Assembly: GCA_014621425.1 (NCBI GenBank)
Contig: JAANBB010000058.1
Span: forward strand, 1 to 64,000
DNA: 64,000 nucleotides
Direction of reading: 5' to 3'
DNA from: Cylindrodendrum hubeiense
Taxonomy: Eukaryota; Ascomycota; Sordariomycetes; Hypocreales; Nectriaceae
Both the position numbers and the translations under genes were made by a program. The first letter of the stretch is position 1. Each line of letters opens with the position of its first letter. The notes beneath the pieces were generated by a model that did not search any database, was not told the DNA's origin, and worked only from the letters and a program-made list of their open reading frames with translations. Of the stretch, positions 34,741-44,742 are shown piece after piece.

Positions 34741-34842
34741 TTCTTTTGTGGCGTTGATGAAGTAGTTGTCAACAGACGGATAAATGTGCCGCTTCTTCTG
34801 TGGCGTTCATAAGGCAGTTGTCGACAACGGATGAATGTGCCG
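34741..34842. repeat. Imperfect 51-bp tandem duplication
   Basis: Unit 1 (34741-34791) and unit 2 (34792-34842) share TTCT, TGTGGCGTT, AGTTGTC, ACGGAT and AATGTGCCG in the same order with several substitutions. It is non-coding. Confidence 0.7.
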
Positions 34843-35672
34843 GTTCTATGTCTTAATACGCTATAGTATGATTGATGACGGCATTTCTCGTAATATTAAA
34901 ATGTGATAGTCGGTCATTGGAGACAGTATGAAGCCTATAACCACAAAAGCTCGCAGGTCATTTGTAGAGTCGGTTCCCGCTCTGCTTACTTTTTCGGCTA
35001 CGAGGACGTCAAGGACAAGGCGGGGGTAAAGGTTGCATGGCCTTGTTTTATGTGGTCTAGATCAATGCGACTGCATCTTCCGCGGTGAGATATTGGCATT
35101 CTAGGTTAGCGTGTATAAGCGACATGCGGCCGATACTGCCGTGTAAATGCCCAGGCAGAACTAGAATCTAGCCTCCATTGAAGGAGGCGGTTAAGGGCCC
35201 CAAACTATAGTGATATTATTTCTACGTTTTGTGTCAAATCCAGAGTGTGAAATGTTCTTTGAGGCGTGAACTAGAACAGAACAACCGCGAACTTCAAAGA
35301 GTAAGCAATTTATATCCGCCTCGCAACTTTGATATTGCAACTATGCGGATTCGCCCAACTTCCACTATCCAGCGTCGCCTATTTCCCGCATTCATGCAAG
35401 TTTCTCTTTTAGTAACGCCTCCTGAATCTAATTTCAAGGTGGTGGTCTACAAGGACGAGCAGGTTGAGCGAATGCCAGTAAGCAGGACTAGGGGCATGCT
35501 CTCTGAGCCTGGTTGATTACTTCACGGAGGCATGCTTTTTGCTACAGTGTCGAGGCTCAGCCTCCACAGATGGCCCGAATGAATAATTTAGCGCATCAGT
35601 ATTTCAATTTGCGGGCACCCTCATCTGCATCATGGTGGGTAGAATACGAGTATTCTGCCGAGTTGAGGAATG

Positions 35673-35680
35673 TATAAAAG
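35673..35680 (+). promoter_or_regulatory. TATA box of the secreted-protein gene
   Basis: TATAAAAG, 95 bp before the ATG at 35775. This is a textbook spacing for a strongly regulated fungal gene. Confidence 0.6.
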
Positions 35681-35774
35681 GCTCCTATATTCCGCCAAGA
35701 ATTTCATTTCCAACAAGCCTCCTCAATATATACAGCACTATCACCACAGGACACAAGCTCACTAGCAATTCATC

Positions 35775-36576
35775 ATGAAGCCCTTTGCCTCCTTTTCGCC
35801 CCCTTCGCCCTCTTAGCCACTCTGGCCAGCGCAGTTGCAATTCGAGACGCCACTACCATCCCTCATGGTACACCACCACCTCGTTATCTTGCCCTTCCTT
35901 TGCTAATACTCCAATACAGAATGCAAACCAGGCACGGACAAGGTCATCAAATCGACCACCTTCAAGGGTCGCCCATTTATCCAGTCTACCTGCAAGGTCG
36001 ATGACTCGGTTCTCACGTCTCGCAACGTGAAGGATGAGAGTGTGTTGACCAAGCGTAACCTCGACATCTGCGGCGCGCCTTGCACCACCTATTGCAATGG
36101 TGGCACCGGTGGTCCCAATCCCAACGGTAACTTGAATTAATACCCTATCTCTTGCTACTGTGTTTATAAATGAGACTGACAATTCTCTCCAACACAAGAT
36201 TGTACTGCCATAGCGACCGCCATGGAGAACAATGGCGGATTCCTCATCCCCCAAGGCGATATGGTTATCTACAGCCTTGGCAGCTGCCAGACTTACGTTA
36301 TCAACACAGATAATCAGGATCTGTTCTATTGCTCTGACCAGTCGAATTGTAAGTTTATCTATTCTAATTGAACAACCCTATGCTAAGATTTCTCTAGGGG
36401 CTGGTGTAATCAATTACGTCGCTTGGAACTGTCAAGCCAGTTCGCCTGGCGGACCCTACAATGGGGGCAGCTGCCATTTCTATGACAATACGGGTATTGG
36501 TAAGTCCGTTCCAACAGTTTGGCATAAACAGTTCACTGACATCAAGGCAGGCTGGGTTCAAGTCCAAACTGTTTGA
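35775..36576 (+). pseudogene. Secreted cysteine-rich protein gene with a 1-nt break in its signal peptide
   Basis: Function not recognised; it resembles small secreted fungal proteins of unknown function. Five exons: 35775-35867, 35920-36126, 36199-36348, 36398-36499 and 36551-36576. All splice sites are good and keep one frame from exon 1 to the stop. The mature part has paired cysteines and motifs such as CGAPCTTYC, GGPNPN and GWVQVQ at the very end. The problem is at the start. The only suitable ATG (35775, after the TATA box) opens a frame that stops at once. The hydrophobic signal-peptide frame that runs into exon 2 is offset by one base, within a C/T homopolymer stretch at about 35781-35800. 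Either a base is missing from this sequence (assembly error) or the allele is inactivated. I see no alternative upstream ATG in the correct frame. Confidence 0.65.
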
Positions 36577-37260
36577 GAGAAGATTGAAGTGAATGCGGCT
36601 AGGTTTTATGCAAAATTTTGACAAAGTAGTCCTAGCCGCCAACCATTCTTTTGGACATCGTGCAACTTGTCGAGCTCAGGGTAGTGATGCGGGGGAATAG
36701 GGATACAGGGAAATCGATTATGTGGGGGGATTTAACGCTCATTATCTCTTTAAACTCTTGAATTTCGTCGGTTTTAGTGTTTACTTCCTTTTTACATGCG
36801 AGGCTAGTTAGTGTTATGAAACAGAATGTCCCTGTCACATTGCAGCCAAATTGTCCGCCGAAACTCCGAGCATCGTTCGTCTAAAAATATGCGAAACCCC
36901 GGTTGCGAGGTACGTATTCCCAACCTGGTTCGACTACATGGTAGATCCCAGACACAAAAGTCGAAGCTCATTACCCCGGCGACCCCACGAAATCAAGGCA
37001 CTCTATTCGCCACACTTCTATCCGTACTCGGATCAAAGATCAAATCAAGATTTAATATTATCCAGTCAAATAGTGAGGAAATTACGAGAATTTGTGGGTT
37101 GCTTAAATCAATGCTCATATTAAATGGCTGGTATCGATGCTCCTTGCTCCCTTGTGTATGTTGTTCCATCTACCCAATCCATGCGGGCATTGCCCTGGTG
37201 GTACAAACAACCGATGAATAACTCTGCGACATGCATCCCTTCAAAACGTGCAACCATCTC
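36577..37260. other. Convergent intergenic region
   Basis: 0.7 kb, A+T-rich 3' sequence of both flanking genes. No gene is supported. Confidence 0.5.
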
Positions 37261-37638
37261 TTAGTTGCTAGGCTTCCAGCCGAGGACGTTGTAGAAGCTC
37301 TTTCGGGGGTCCTCGACGGCGCCATCGAAGGCCGCTCTTCGGTTGGCCTCGCTCTGGGTGCTGTTGTACTGATCGAAGAATCGATCGAACTTGTTGGACT
37401 GGCGGTTGAGCTGGCTGTTGATGAAAGTCAAGACGAGAGCGGCTATTGAGTTGTGTTAGTTATGTTGCTGCGCGAGTCGTTTGTAGTATTGTTAATGACT
37501 AACCACTTCCGACAACCATCATGACGGGGACGACCCTGGCATTTTGTTAGTCTCCAAAAATCCACTGAGGAGATGTTTCAAAGGGCGGACATACTTGGGA
37601 ACGGATCCCTTGGGCATGGGCTGAGTGAAAGCGGCCAT
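37261..37638 (-). CDS. Small single-pass membrane protein, probably conserved
   Basis: Family not recognised. Three exons on the minus strand: 37595-37638, 37504-37535 and 37261-37442. The introns of 59 and 61 bp both carry ACTAAC or CTAAC-type branch sites and give 85 aa. The N-terminus is short and basic (MPKGSVPK), followed by one hydrophobic helix (VVPVMMVVGSAALVLTFI) and a charged C-terminal half with KFDRFFDQYN and ending FYNVLGWKPSN. The size, the single helix and the phase-breaking tiny second exon resemble small accessory subunits of mitochondrial inner-membrane complexes, but this is only an analogy. The plus-strand frame over the same bases is a shadow. Confidence 0.65.
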
Positions 37639-39406
37639 TGTGTGATTGGTGGTGGTGGTGGTAGTGGTGGTAGGGTGTTGTGTAAGTGAGACTTTGTGTA
37701 ACGAAGCAGTGAAACGCAAGCGAGGAGCGGCTGCGGCAATGTATGAGTTCAAGCGCGAATGTTGGATTGTCGTGTGTAGATGGGATGGAAGTGACTCGAG
37801 ACTGACGACGGTGTGCCTTAAAAGCATTCGAGGATGGTATATTGGCTACCTGGGCTTTGGCTCATGTGGTGCGGTATTGCTCGACGGTTGCGTGTTGATA
37901 GTTCGACAGTGGCATGATCGCAGCGCCGGTCCCCTGGTCGTGAGCCCGTTCGGGCGATTCCGGGGATCCTTCGTCGCCGCTCGGCCCCCCTGGACAGATC
38001 AAGGGACGAGATGCACCGCGGCATTGGACCAATGGATTTTGCCTGTTTTTCCCGTCCTTATTGACATTTTTGAAATGTTCCGGAGGTTGATTGTTGCGTT
38101 CGTCGTGGTGAACCGCATGTGCACCCGTCAATTTGGGTAGCATGGTCCGTGCCCCCACTTGCAAACGAGTATCTACAGGGATGTCCCCAATGTAATGCGG
38201 CGGAGGTGACTGGTCAGGGCTTGGAATTGCCGTGAACTGGTGCGTCATGTCTGTACACAATGTCGGTACACTGCAACTGTAGACTCGCCTGCGCAGCCTC
38301 CGTTCAACCGTGCTCCCTGGGGCTATTTCCGACCGTTCTTTCGGCTCCATCCGGGTCGGGCTCTGCCAACTGTCGACATGGTGGAACGGTGCTATGGCCC
38401 AACGCACTGTAAAGTTTGGGCCTCATGGCCCTTTTCGGATGCTGACCATCTGATGATCTGAGCGGGGCCCCCCGATGAAATAGTCACACCCGCCAATTCT
38501 GGCAGTGGCCACGGCAGATCATCAGGCGTGACCTCTTGACACGTCCAAATCCATCCCGAAGGACCCTCTTCTCATTGGGCGGCTCCGGGTCCCGAGCGGC
38601 ACAGGAAATGGCCTGGTGCTCTGGTGCCTTGGTGCTGTGCCCGGTGGCCGCCCCCTGAGACGATACGATAGCCTTAATCATGCCCTGGATCATGCCCTCC
38701 CTCGCCCGGCCCCTTGGTTTCGGCGCGCACTACCCCGAATACGGACCGTAATACGCGTCTTCACATGTGCACCGCTCTTTACAATCGCCCAGGCCTGCTT
38801 TGAAAGTTCCGTTATTCCCCGGGTCTTGCATCTTCTGGACGCAAGCCTGCCAAAAATCTCACTCAGCCTCCCACAACTCGACCGCCACGAAGTCACCTCC
38901 AGTCAGATCCGAATATTCACACCAGAATCGAAGCTCTCTAATTCTCTAATTGATCTTTCACGGCATATTCTTGATTCAATTGCAAGTATCAGCAATGTCA
39001 AGGTATCCCCATGACAAAAGCCGGAACGCCCCTCTCCAACCCGCCTCCAACCGAAGCAGCCCCTCGTTGCCTACTTCCATCATCCACGCCCAACCGACCG
39101 CATTCTAGCAATAAGACCATTTCGGTGAATGTGGGAAGTCGCCCGCATGTTCAAACTTCCATTCGCCCGTGTTGGTGGATCATTGTGATGATACGAACAC
39201 ATTTCATCTTCGAACCGAGCCAGGTTTTACCAGCAAATATTGGAACATACTGACACTGCAGTACTTTTGGTTATTGACATTAAAATGCATTACTGACCGC
39301 CCTCGTTCTAGCTCCGTTGAACTCCCGCATCCCCGTCGAAGCATCCCTAAAGTTGTTCTTGTCACGTCAAGTCTTTGCTCCTGGAACGTCATCCAGGGCT
39401 ATGCTC
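37639..39406. other. 1.8-kb intergenic region
   Basis: A (GGT)n-like stretch in the leader of the small membrane protein (37645-37675) is followed by mixed GC sequence with short open frames on both strands (for example 38616-39014) that show no domain or splice structure. No gene is supported. Confidence 0.4.
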
Positions 39407-40404
39407 TCAACATCCCCTCCTCCTGAACCGCATTTCGTATGGCAACATTCTAGTTCCGAGTCTGAGCACCCAAAAAAAGTGTTAGCATTAGACCCTTTAC
39501 TGCTCAACGAATAGTACTTGCCATCGTCATCCTCCCACTCTTCAGAATAGTCATCAATTGCTTTGCAGGAAACCAACAGCTGGTAGATCGTGCTGAGAAG
39601 TTGAGCTAAGGAGATGAAAAAAGGCATGAATTGGCCCGGGTCACTCAAGGAATGGACCTCAGTGATGCCGTTCCACTTCAATGATACCTCCACAAAAATA
39701 ATGATGCCAATGTTGACAGTCAACTCAATTGGACCAGGGGAGTTTTGGAATCGGTCCATCACCTCCTGGTCCACCGCATGCCTGACCACTATGTACAAGA
39801 AACTCGTTAAATCTGCAAATATTAAAATCGCGGCCACTGGTAGAAGTAAATCATTTGTGTTAGGTCACTCACTCATGAAATAGGACAACCCCGCGCCGAC
39901 CACGGAAATGATGGAAAGGGCCTTGTTCATTCTGCGGAACCATCCCCATATGCTGACTTTTGCAAAGAAGAAGGCATAGTCATTCTTGCAAGACCTCGGC
40001 AGTATGTCCATTCCCTTCCACCAGAACCAAGTGAATAGAGCAAGAATACCAACAAGCTCGCCGGCGTAGATGAGGAGTGTCATCTTGGATGCGGAGAAGG
40101 GGACTCTGCACACGCCTATTTGGGCGTATATCAAGCCAAGGATTGGCACAACTTCCACGGACTCGATTTCATGGCTTGAAATGAGTCGCAACAGGACTGT
40201 GGTGGTTGCGAGGATGAAGACGACGGTTGACTGGCCGATCCGGTCCTCGACAGGAGTAATGGAGCTGATAAGTGACGATATTTGAACGGTGAGCATTTGA
40301 AAGTAGATGCCCAGCCGATTTCCCAAGCCGTAGAGGTCACCGTTGCCCGACACAGGGCATGTTGCGCGGACTGCGAGTTCCGCAATCGTTTCGTTCAAGG
40401 CCAT
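39407..40404 (-). CDS. Multi-pass membrane protein, paralogue of its divergent neighbour
   Basis: Function not recognised. The start at 40404 is the first ATG (the upstream open codon is GTG). The preferred exons are 39873-40404, 39518-39812 and 39407-39461 (293 aa). Intron 1 starts GTGAGT at 39872; the acceptor could be TTTGCAG (39813) or CTACCAG (39837), which are 24 nt apart in frame. I chose the first because it aligns better with the paralogue. If the second intron (TGCTAAC branch, CTCAG) is not used, the frame ends at 39367. The protein begins with a CPVSGNGDLYGLGNRLG motif and has about six to seven hydrophobic helices, ending with SDPGQFMPFFISLAQLL. The neighbour at 41006 has the equivalents CDLEGNADLYGIGVRIG and SVGQFLPLLVG. 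This establishes paralogy and shared topology. Confidence 0.7.
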
Positions 40405-41005
40405 GACAGGATTGATGCGAGAGAAATGATACACAAATACCACCGCATCACCGAGTCCGATCTCTCGGCCGCGAATGATTGAACTATGGAGCGCCGTTCA
40501 AGCCAGACGTTGCAAAAAGCCAGGGTCGGGGCGCGGGAGCGCGCGGGCGGCTACTTAGCGAGAAAGGATAACAGCGGGCCATTCCGTCATAGCCCATTGT
40601 GGAGGCCTCGTTTTCTCTTCTCTCGCGCGCCAAGCAAGGCTGTGCTGTGGCCGGGCGGTCGCCTTCGTGGCGATGCCCAAGTGCCCAGGAGACGCCTGAA
40701 ACGAGGCATTTGTTAGGCTGTTTTAGTGGATGCGACTCACTTTTGGTTCGCTATGTTTCGGTTGCTGCGGGCAAGGCTCACTAGACCCGTGTACGCCGCC
40801 TGCGCACCGCCTGCGCCACTGAGACTCGATATCAGACTCGAGAGAGCCTGGTCTGCATAAATTCCAATCCACAGCCTTACTTTTCTTCATCCTTCAGAGC
40901 TTCTTCTCTGCCAAGATGCCCCCACGCCCTCTACAGTCAAATAAATTCCTCTGACGAAGCACACTATCGACACCACATTACTCATTGCCGTACCATCAAA
41001 CGAGG
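40405..41005. promoter_or_regulatory. Shared promoter of the divergent membrane-protein pair
   Basis: 600 bp between the two start codons. The centre is GC-rich with GCGCG clusters (near 40526-40550 and 40622-40630). No TATA box is in a convincing position for either gene. Co-expression of the pair is inferred from the arrangement. Confidence 0.4.
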
Positions 41006-41818
41006 ATGTCGTCGGGGTCGCAATGCGATCTGGAAGGGAACGCAGATCTCTATGGCATCGGCGTTAGAATTGGCCTCTATTCCCAATGGACGGCCACTCT
41101 TCTTGTCACCCTTTTTGATCCTCGCACCGAAGGCGCGTATCGAGTCATTAATCTCATCATGCAATGCGCCATATTTCTCGGCCTCTGCACCGATTCAACC
41201 CACGGAGGAAGTGCCGTCGGTAGTGTTATCACGCAGTTCCTTCTCTGCGGATCACTATCCAGTCTGACCGGCAATGGGATAAGCCATTCTGGCTCATTTT
41301 CGGGCATCTGCCGCGTGCTGTTCTACATTGCCCTCTCTGCCTACGGTTGCTGGTTCTGGTATGATGGAATAGACGACATGATGAAGCCCGGCTGTTCGGA
41401 AGAGATTGCTTTTTTTGGTCCGTCTCTGATTAACGGCCGCTTCCGCATCTTTGGAAAGGCAGTCTCAGTGATCGGCCTCGTCATCTCGGTCGGCCTCATT
41501 TGTTGGAACATATTCGCCGTGGTCCTTCGACGAGACGGTGACTTCAAGCATGACCGTGCTAGTCGAGCAGGGAAAAGACCGCAGGTTGAAATTGGACTTC
41601 TGATGCTCTCCATTGGGTTAATCGCCTTATCAATAGCGGCGGTTGAGTATTTGATCGACGTTAACAACATTTCGGGGCTGTCGGATATCAACTCCGTGGG
41701 TCAGTTCCTACCTCTACTTGTTGGTACGATAGCTTGTTTTCAAACCCTTTGGACAATATTTACAGGCGGCCATATTTGGAGAAGGAGGTGTTGGTTTTTG
41801 TTTGGGCGGCACCTCTAA
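41006..41818 (+). CDS. Multi-pass membrane protein, paralogue of its divergent neighbour
   Basis: Function not recognised. Single exon; the first ATG is at 41006 (MSSGSQCD), giving 270 aa. The open frame extends 21 nt further upstream but starts with TTG. The N-terminus carries CDLEGNADLYGIGVRIGLYSQ, followed by several hydrophobic helices. A short WYDGIDDMMKPGCSEEIAFF loop corresponds to WWKGMDILPRSCKNDYAFF in the neighbour. The C-terminus has GLSDINSVGQFLPLLVG and ends in a basic WRRRCWF segment. Paralogy with the reverse gene is clear; divergence is high, so the duplication is not recent. Polytopic proteins of this kind are common in filamentous ascomycetes without assigned function. Confidence 0.75.
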   Translation: MSSGSQCDLEGNADLYGIGVRIGLYSQWTATLLVTLFDPRTEGAYRVINLIMQCAIFLGLCTDSTHGGSAVGSVITQFLLCGSLSSLTGNGISHSGSFSGICRVLFYIALSAYGCWFWYDGIDDMMKPGCSEEIAFFGPSLINGRFRIFGKAVSVIGLVISVGLICWNIFAVVLRRDGDFKHDRASRAGKRPQVEIGLLMLSIGLIALSIAAVEYLIDVNNISGLSDINSVGQFLPLLVGTIACFQTLWTIFTGGHIWRRRCWFLFGRHL

Positions 41819-44742
41819 TTTTAAATTTTCTGGGCAGATGCGAACCATTGTTGAAAATGCCCATATTTTACCTGCATACTCCTGGCATATATGGCGTTAT
41901 TAATCACACAATTTGAATAGTTGGAGCTCAAGCCACAATTGTTTTAATTCATTAGCTGGTGGGTTCTTTGGAACAAGGCCTATTTTCATGGGATGGTTGG
42001 CAAGGCGCATGAGAGTCAATGAGAAACAGAGAAGGCCCTTTTGTCCGCCTGGGTCATCATTCGAGAAAGAAATCAAGAATCAGTAAGAATAAAATCAGGA
42101 TACTTAAAGTCAGTCATGCAAGACCCAGCAGTGAGGGTGGAGATCGAGAATCATATCATTCTTGGCTTCGCCATCTACTAGAGCATCTATTGGAGCGGAA
42201 TACCATGCTCCAGTACAACAATGCCGCTTTATTAGAATCATCATGACATACTTAACTAATCAACCATGGGATTCCCCCCGTTTTTTGGATGAGGAAGAAC
42301 AGAGTCTCTTTTCGCAGTTCTCTCAGCCGCTGTGGGGCTCTGTTCTTGATCTCGTCTGCGGAGCCTCGAGATCGAGATGATACCGGTTCATAGACAGTTA
42401 GAAAGCACATCTTCACCCACTCTAATATCCTCTTCTTGATCTAACCTTCCTCAATATCTTCACAGCCATCAGCTTAAGCTATTCTTGGAGGGTCGTCTGC
42501 CACATACGACCACAGCCCTTAGAGAATACGGGATCCCGTCTGCTCTCCCAGAGTCAAGCTGAGGAGCGCTTGAGTAGTAGTTGGGTCGGTGACGACCAGC
42601 GAATGCCGAGTGTTGTATGTCTTTTTGCTTATTTTCGTTTCTGGGATCATTGTCCTCTTCTATGCCAATTTACCAAGTTTGTGCGTTGAGGTTCAACAGT
42701 GGCAACTCTGGTGGCCTCTATAAACTACGGCTGCAATTCTCCGGCTGATCATGTCTAGCTGCAAATCCAATAGTAAATCATTTAGCATCTAGCAACCAAT
42801 TGCACATCCAGTCTAGAAAGTTCTTATTCCAATGCATTTCGTGAGTTCATTGATAAAGTTGCGGGGAAAGTAAAGATCGCCGTTGCAATGTAAGGTGAGA
42901 ACCACAACGTCATCCCCACTTTATTGGCATTGACCCTTAATCATCAACTCAGACGGGATCTGGATCTGGTTAGATCTGGGATGCTATGATAGGCCACTGC
43001 CATGAGGGCTATATTCTATCGACCAGTCAGCGGCCTTCTCGCCTCATGGTAAGTGCCTAACATCAGCGTTAGGCGGTCATCAAGGTCCGGAATGCCACGA
43101 CGGGCCCCTACCAGGCGACACTTGACATCATCACGTCTATAGTATCTACTTCAACGAGAATAGCGCGCATATTCTTACGGACCTTGGCACTTTTGATCTA
43201 AGCGTGCCCTCGTCCTAGCCGGCCGCCCCGCTATACTGCCTATATCCAGTCCTCCGCATCACCCACACTAACATCAAGGATATGATATCAGTGACGACTT
43301 ACGGATCATTTATCAAGGTCAAAACCTGTTCTGTCTCCCATTATAGTATTGTCTAGTGAAGCCGGCGATCGCGATATCGACTATAGCTTTGAGCTGTGGC
43401 TCGGGATGGGTCTTGTTGTTCCGGTTGAGGGGGAATCTCTTGGTTAGCTGCCACAACCGACCGGTCAGTCGGTTCATGAGTCCATCTACCCTCTATTACG
43501 TATTCTTTTTAATGATATCTTCTCCTTTGGGTGTTCGTAGGGTTCGATATGCTACATCTTACTTCCTTGGTGAAGGTAGTCGCCTGGGAACTTGGAAGCA
43601 TAGCATGTTTGACACAACGGGTATGTTCTTAACCCGAACCTAACCCAGCGCTGATCTCTGAAGCTGAGAAATAACTGTAATATCAATATAGAGTGATGAC
43701 TTCTTAATAAGGTACGGCTTCTTTCACACTTTGATACCGAAAATGGCTACCTCAAACAGCACAATTGTTGGATGAATTGTCGCAATTGGAACAAATTCCA
43801 TACCAATATTACGGCGGTGCCTGGTGGGAGGATTCAAGAAACACTAGAAGCCCCAAGAACCCACCCAGAAGAGCAGACTTGGTAGTGATTGTGGGTGGTG
43901 AGGATACTGATGCGTCCTCAATGACGAGGGCCAAGGCTGGGGATGATGAAAATGAACAAAATAGACAAAAGTGATAGACACCACCTCACGTTATCGTCTG
44001 ATCAGACAGATTACTAAAATGTGCCATAAAAATGTTTTAAAAACACTAACAATTATGCATAACTAAAGATGCCTGCCAACGAATGTCATGACATTGTTAA
44101 TCCTGATGCCGATGATAAAGGCAGACAGTCTAACCTACTGTACCCAAATCCTTCTCCATCTATCCCAATGACTTACTAATCAGGTTAAGCCAATGGTCCT
44201 AAAACAAGGCGGAACTTCCTGTTAAAGGCAACCCGCCGTGGACTCTTTCAACCTGAAAATGCAAACATAATGACGCTTTGTCGCCACAAGTTCAAAGATC
44301 CTTGACACAATGGTTTTAATTTGGCACTTTAGCTACGTTGGGTTATCTGAGCTTATCTCAATTGGCAATCAAAGCTATTCACAAATTAGAAAATTGCTTC
44401 GTCATTGGTCTGAGAACGCCCCAGAACAATATCATGCACTGGTACTACTAGCTCTTCGCCAATGCCGATGATGTGATTAATACGTAGTGCCGCAAAGACC
44501 GCGCCCTTTGAATTAGAGGTTTTGCTGGGCTACTGAAAGTTAAACAGATTGTGCTAGCTAAGCTGCTCGAGTCTGATGATAGACTGTATAGCAAGCTACA
44601 CAATTGACCGCCCAGACATCTCAAGGCTCGGGACTCCGATTACGATAGAACTCCATAAGAAATATCCCTGGTTAGACAGTTTTTTCTGCTTTTACTGCCT
44701 TTTCTTGTATTATCGGAGTATCTTACCTTCAGTCTGTGTCTA
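41819..44742. other. 2.9-kb A+T-rich gene-poor stretch
   Basis: Stops are frequent in all frames and no splice-compatible gene could be assembled. The short frame 43765-43974 (containing LDELSQLEQIPYQYYGG) looks faintly protein-like and could be a remnant. The skewed base composition may reflect a decayed, RIP-mutated element, but I see no terminal repeats or transposase motif. Confidence 0.35.

Larger units (their letters stand above)
33721..35774. other. 2-kb gene-poor region
   Basis: A+T-rich, with many stops in all frames. It contains an imperfect 51-bp tandem duplication at 34741-34842 and ends in the promoter of the secreted protein at 35.8 kb. No gene is supported. Confidence 0.5.

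Noticed and set aside
40405..40443. Extending the membrane protein start to 40443
   Set aside because: The extra start codon is GTG; the first ATG is at 40404.
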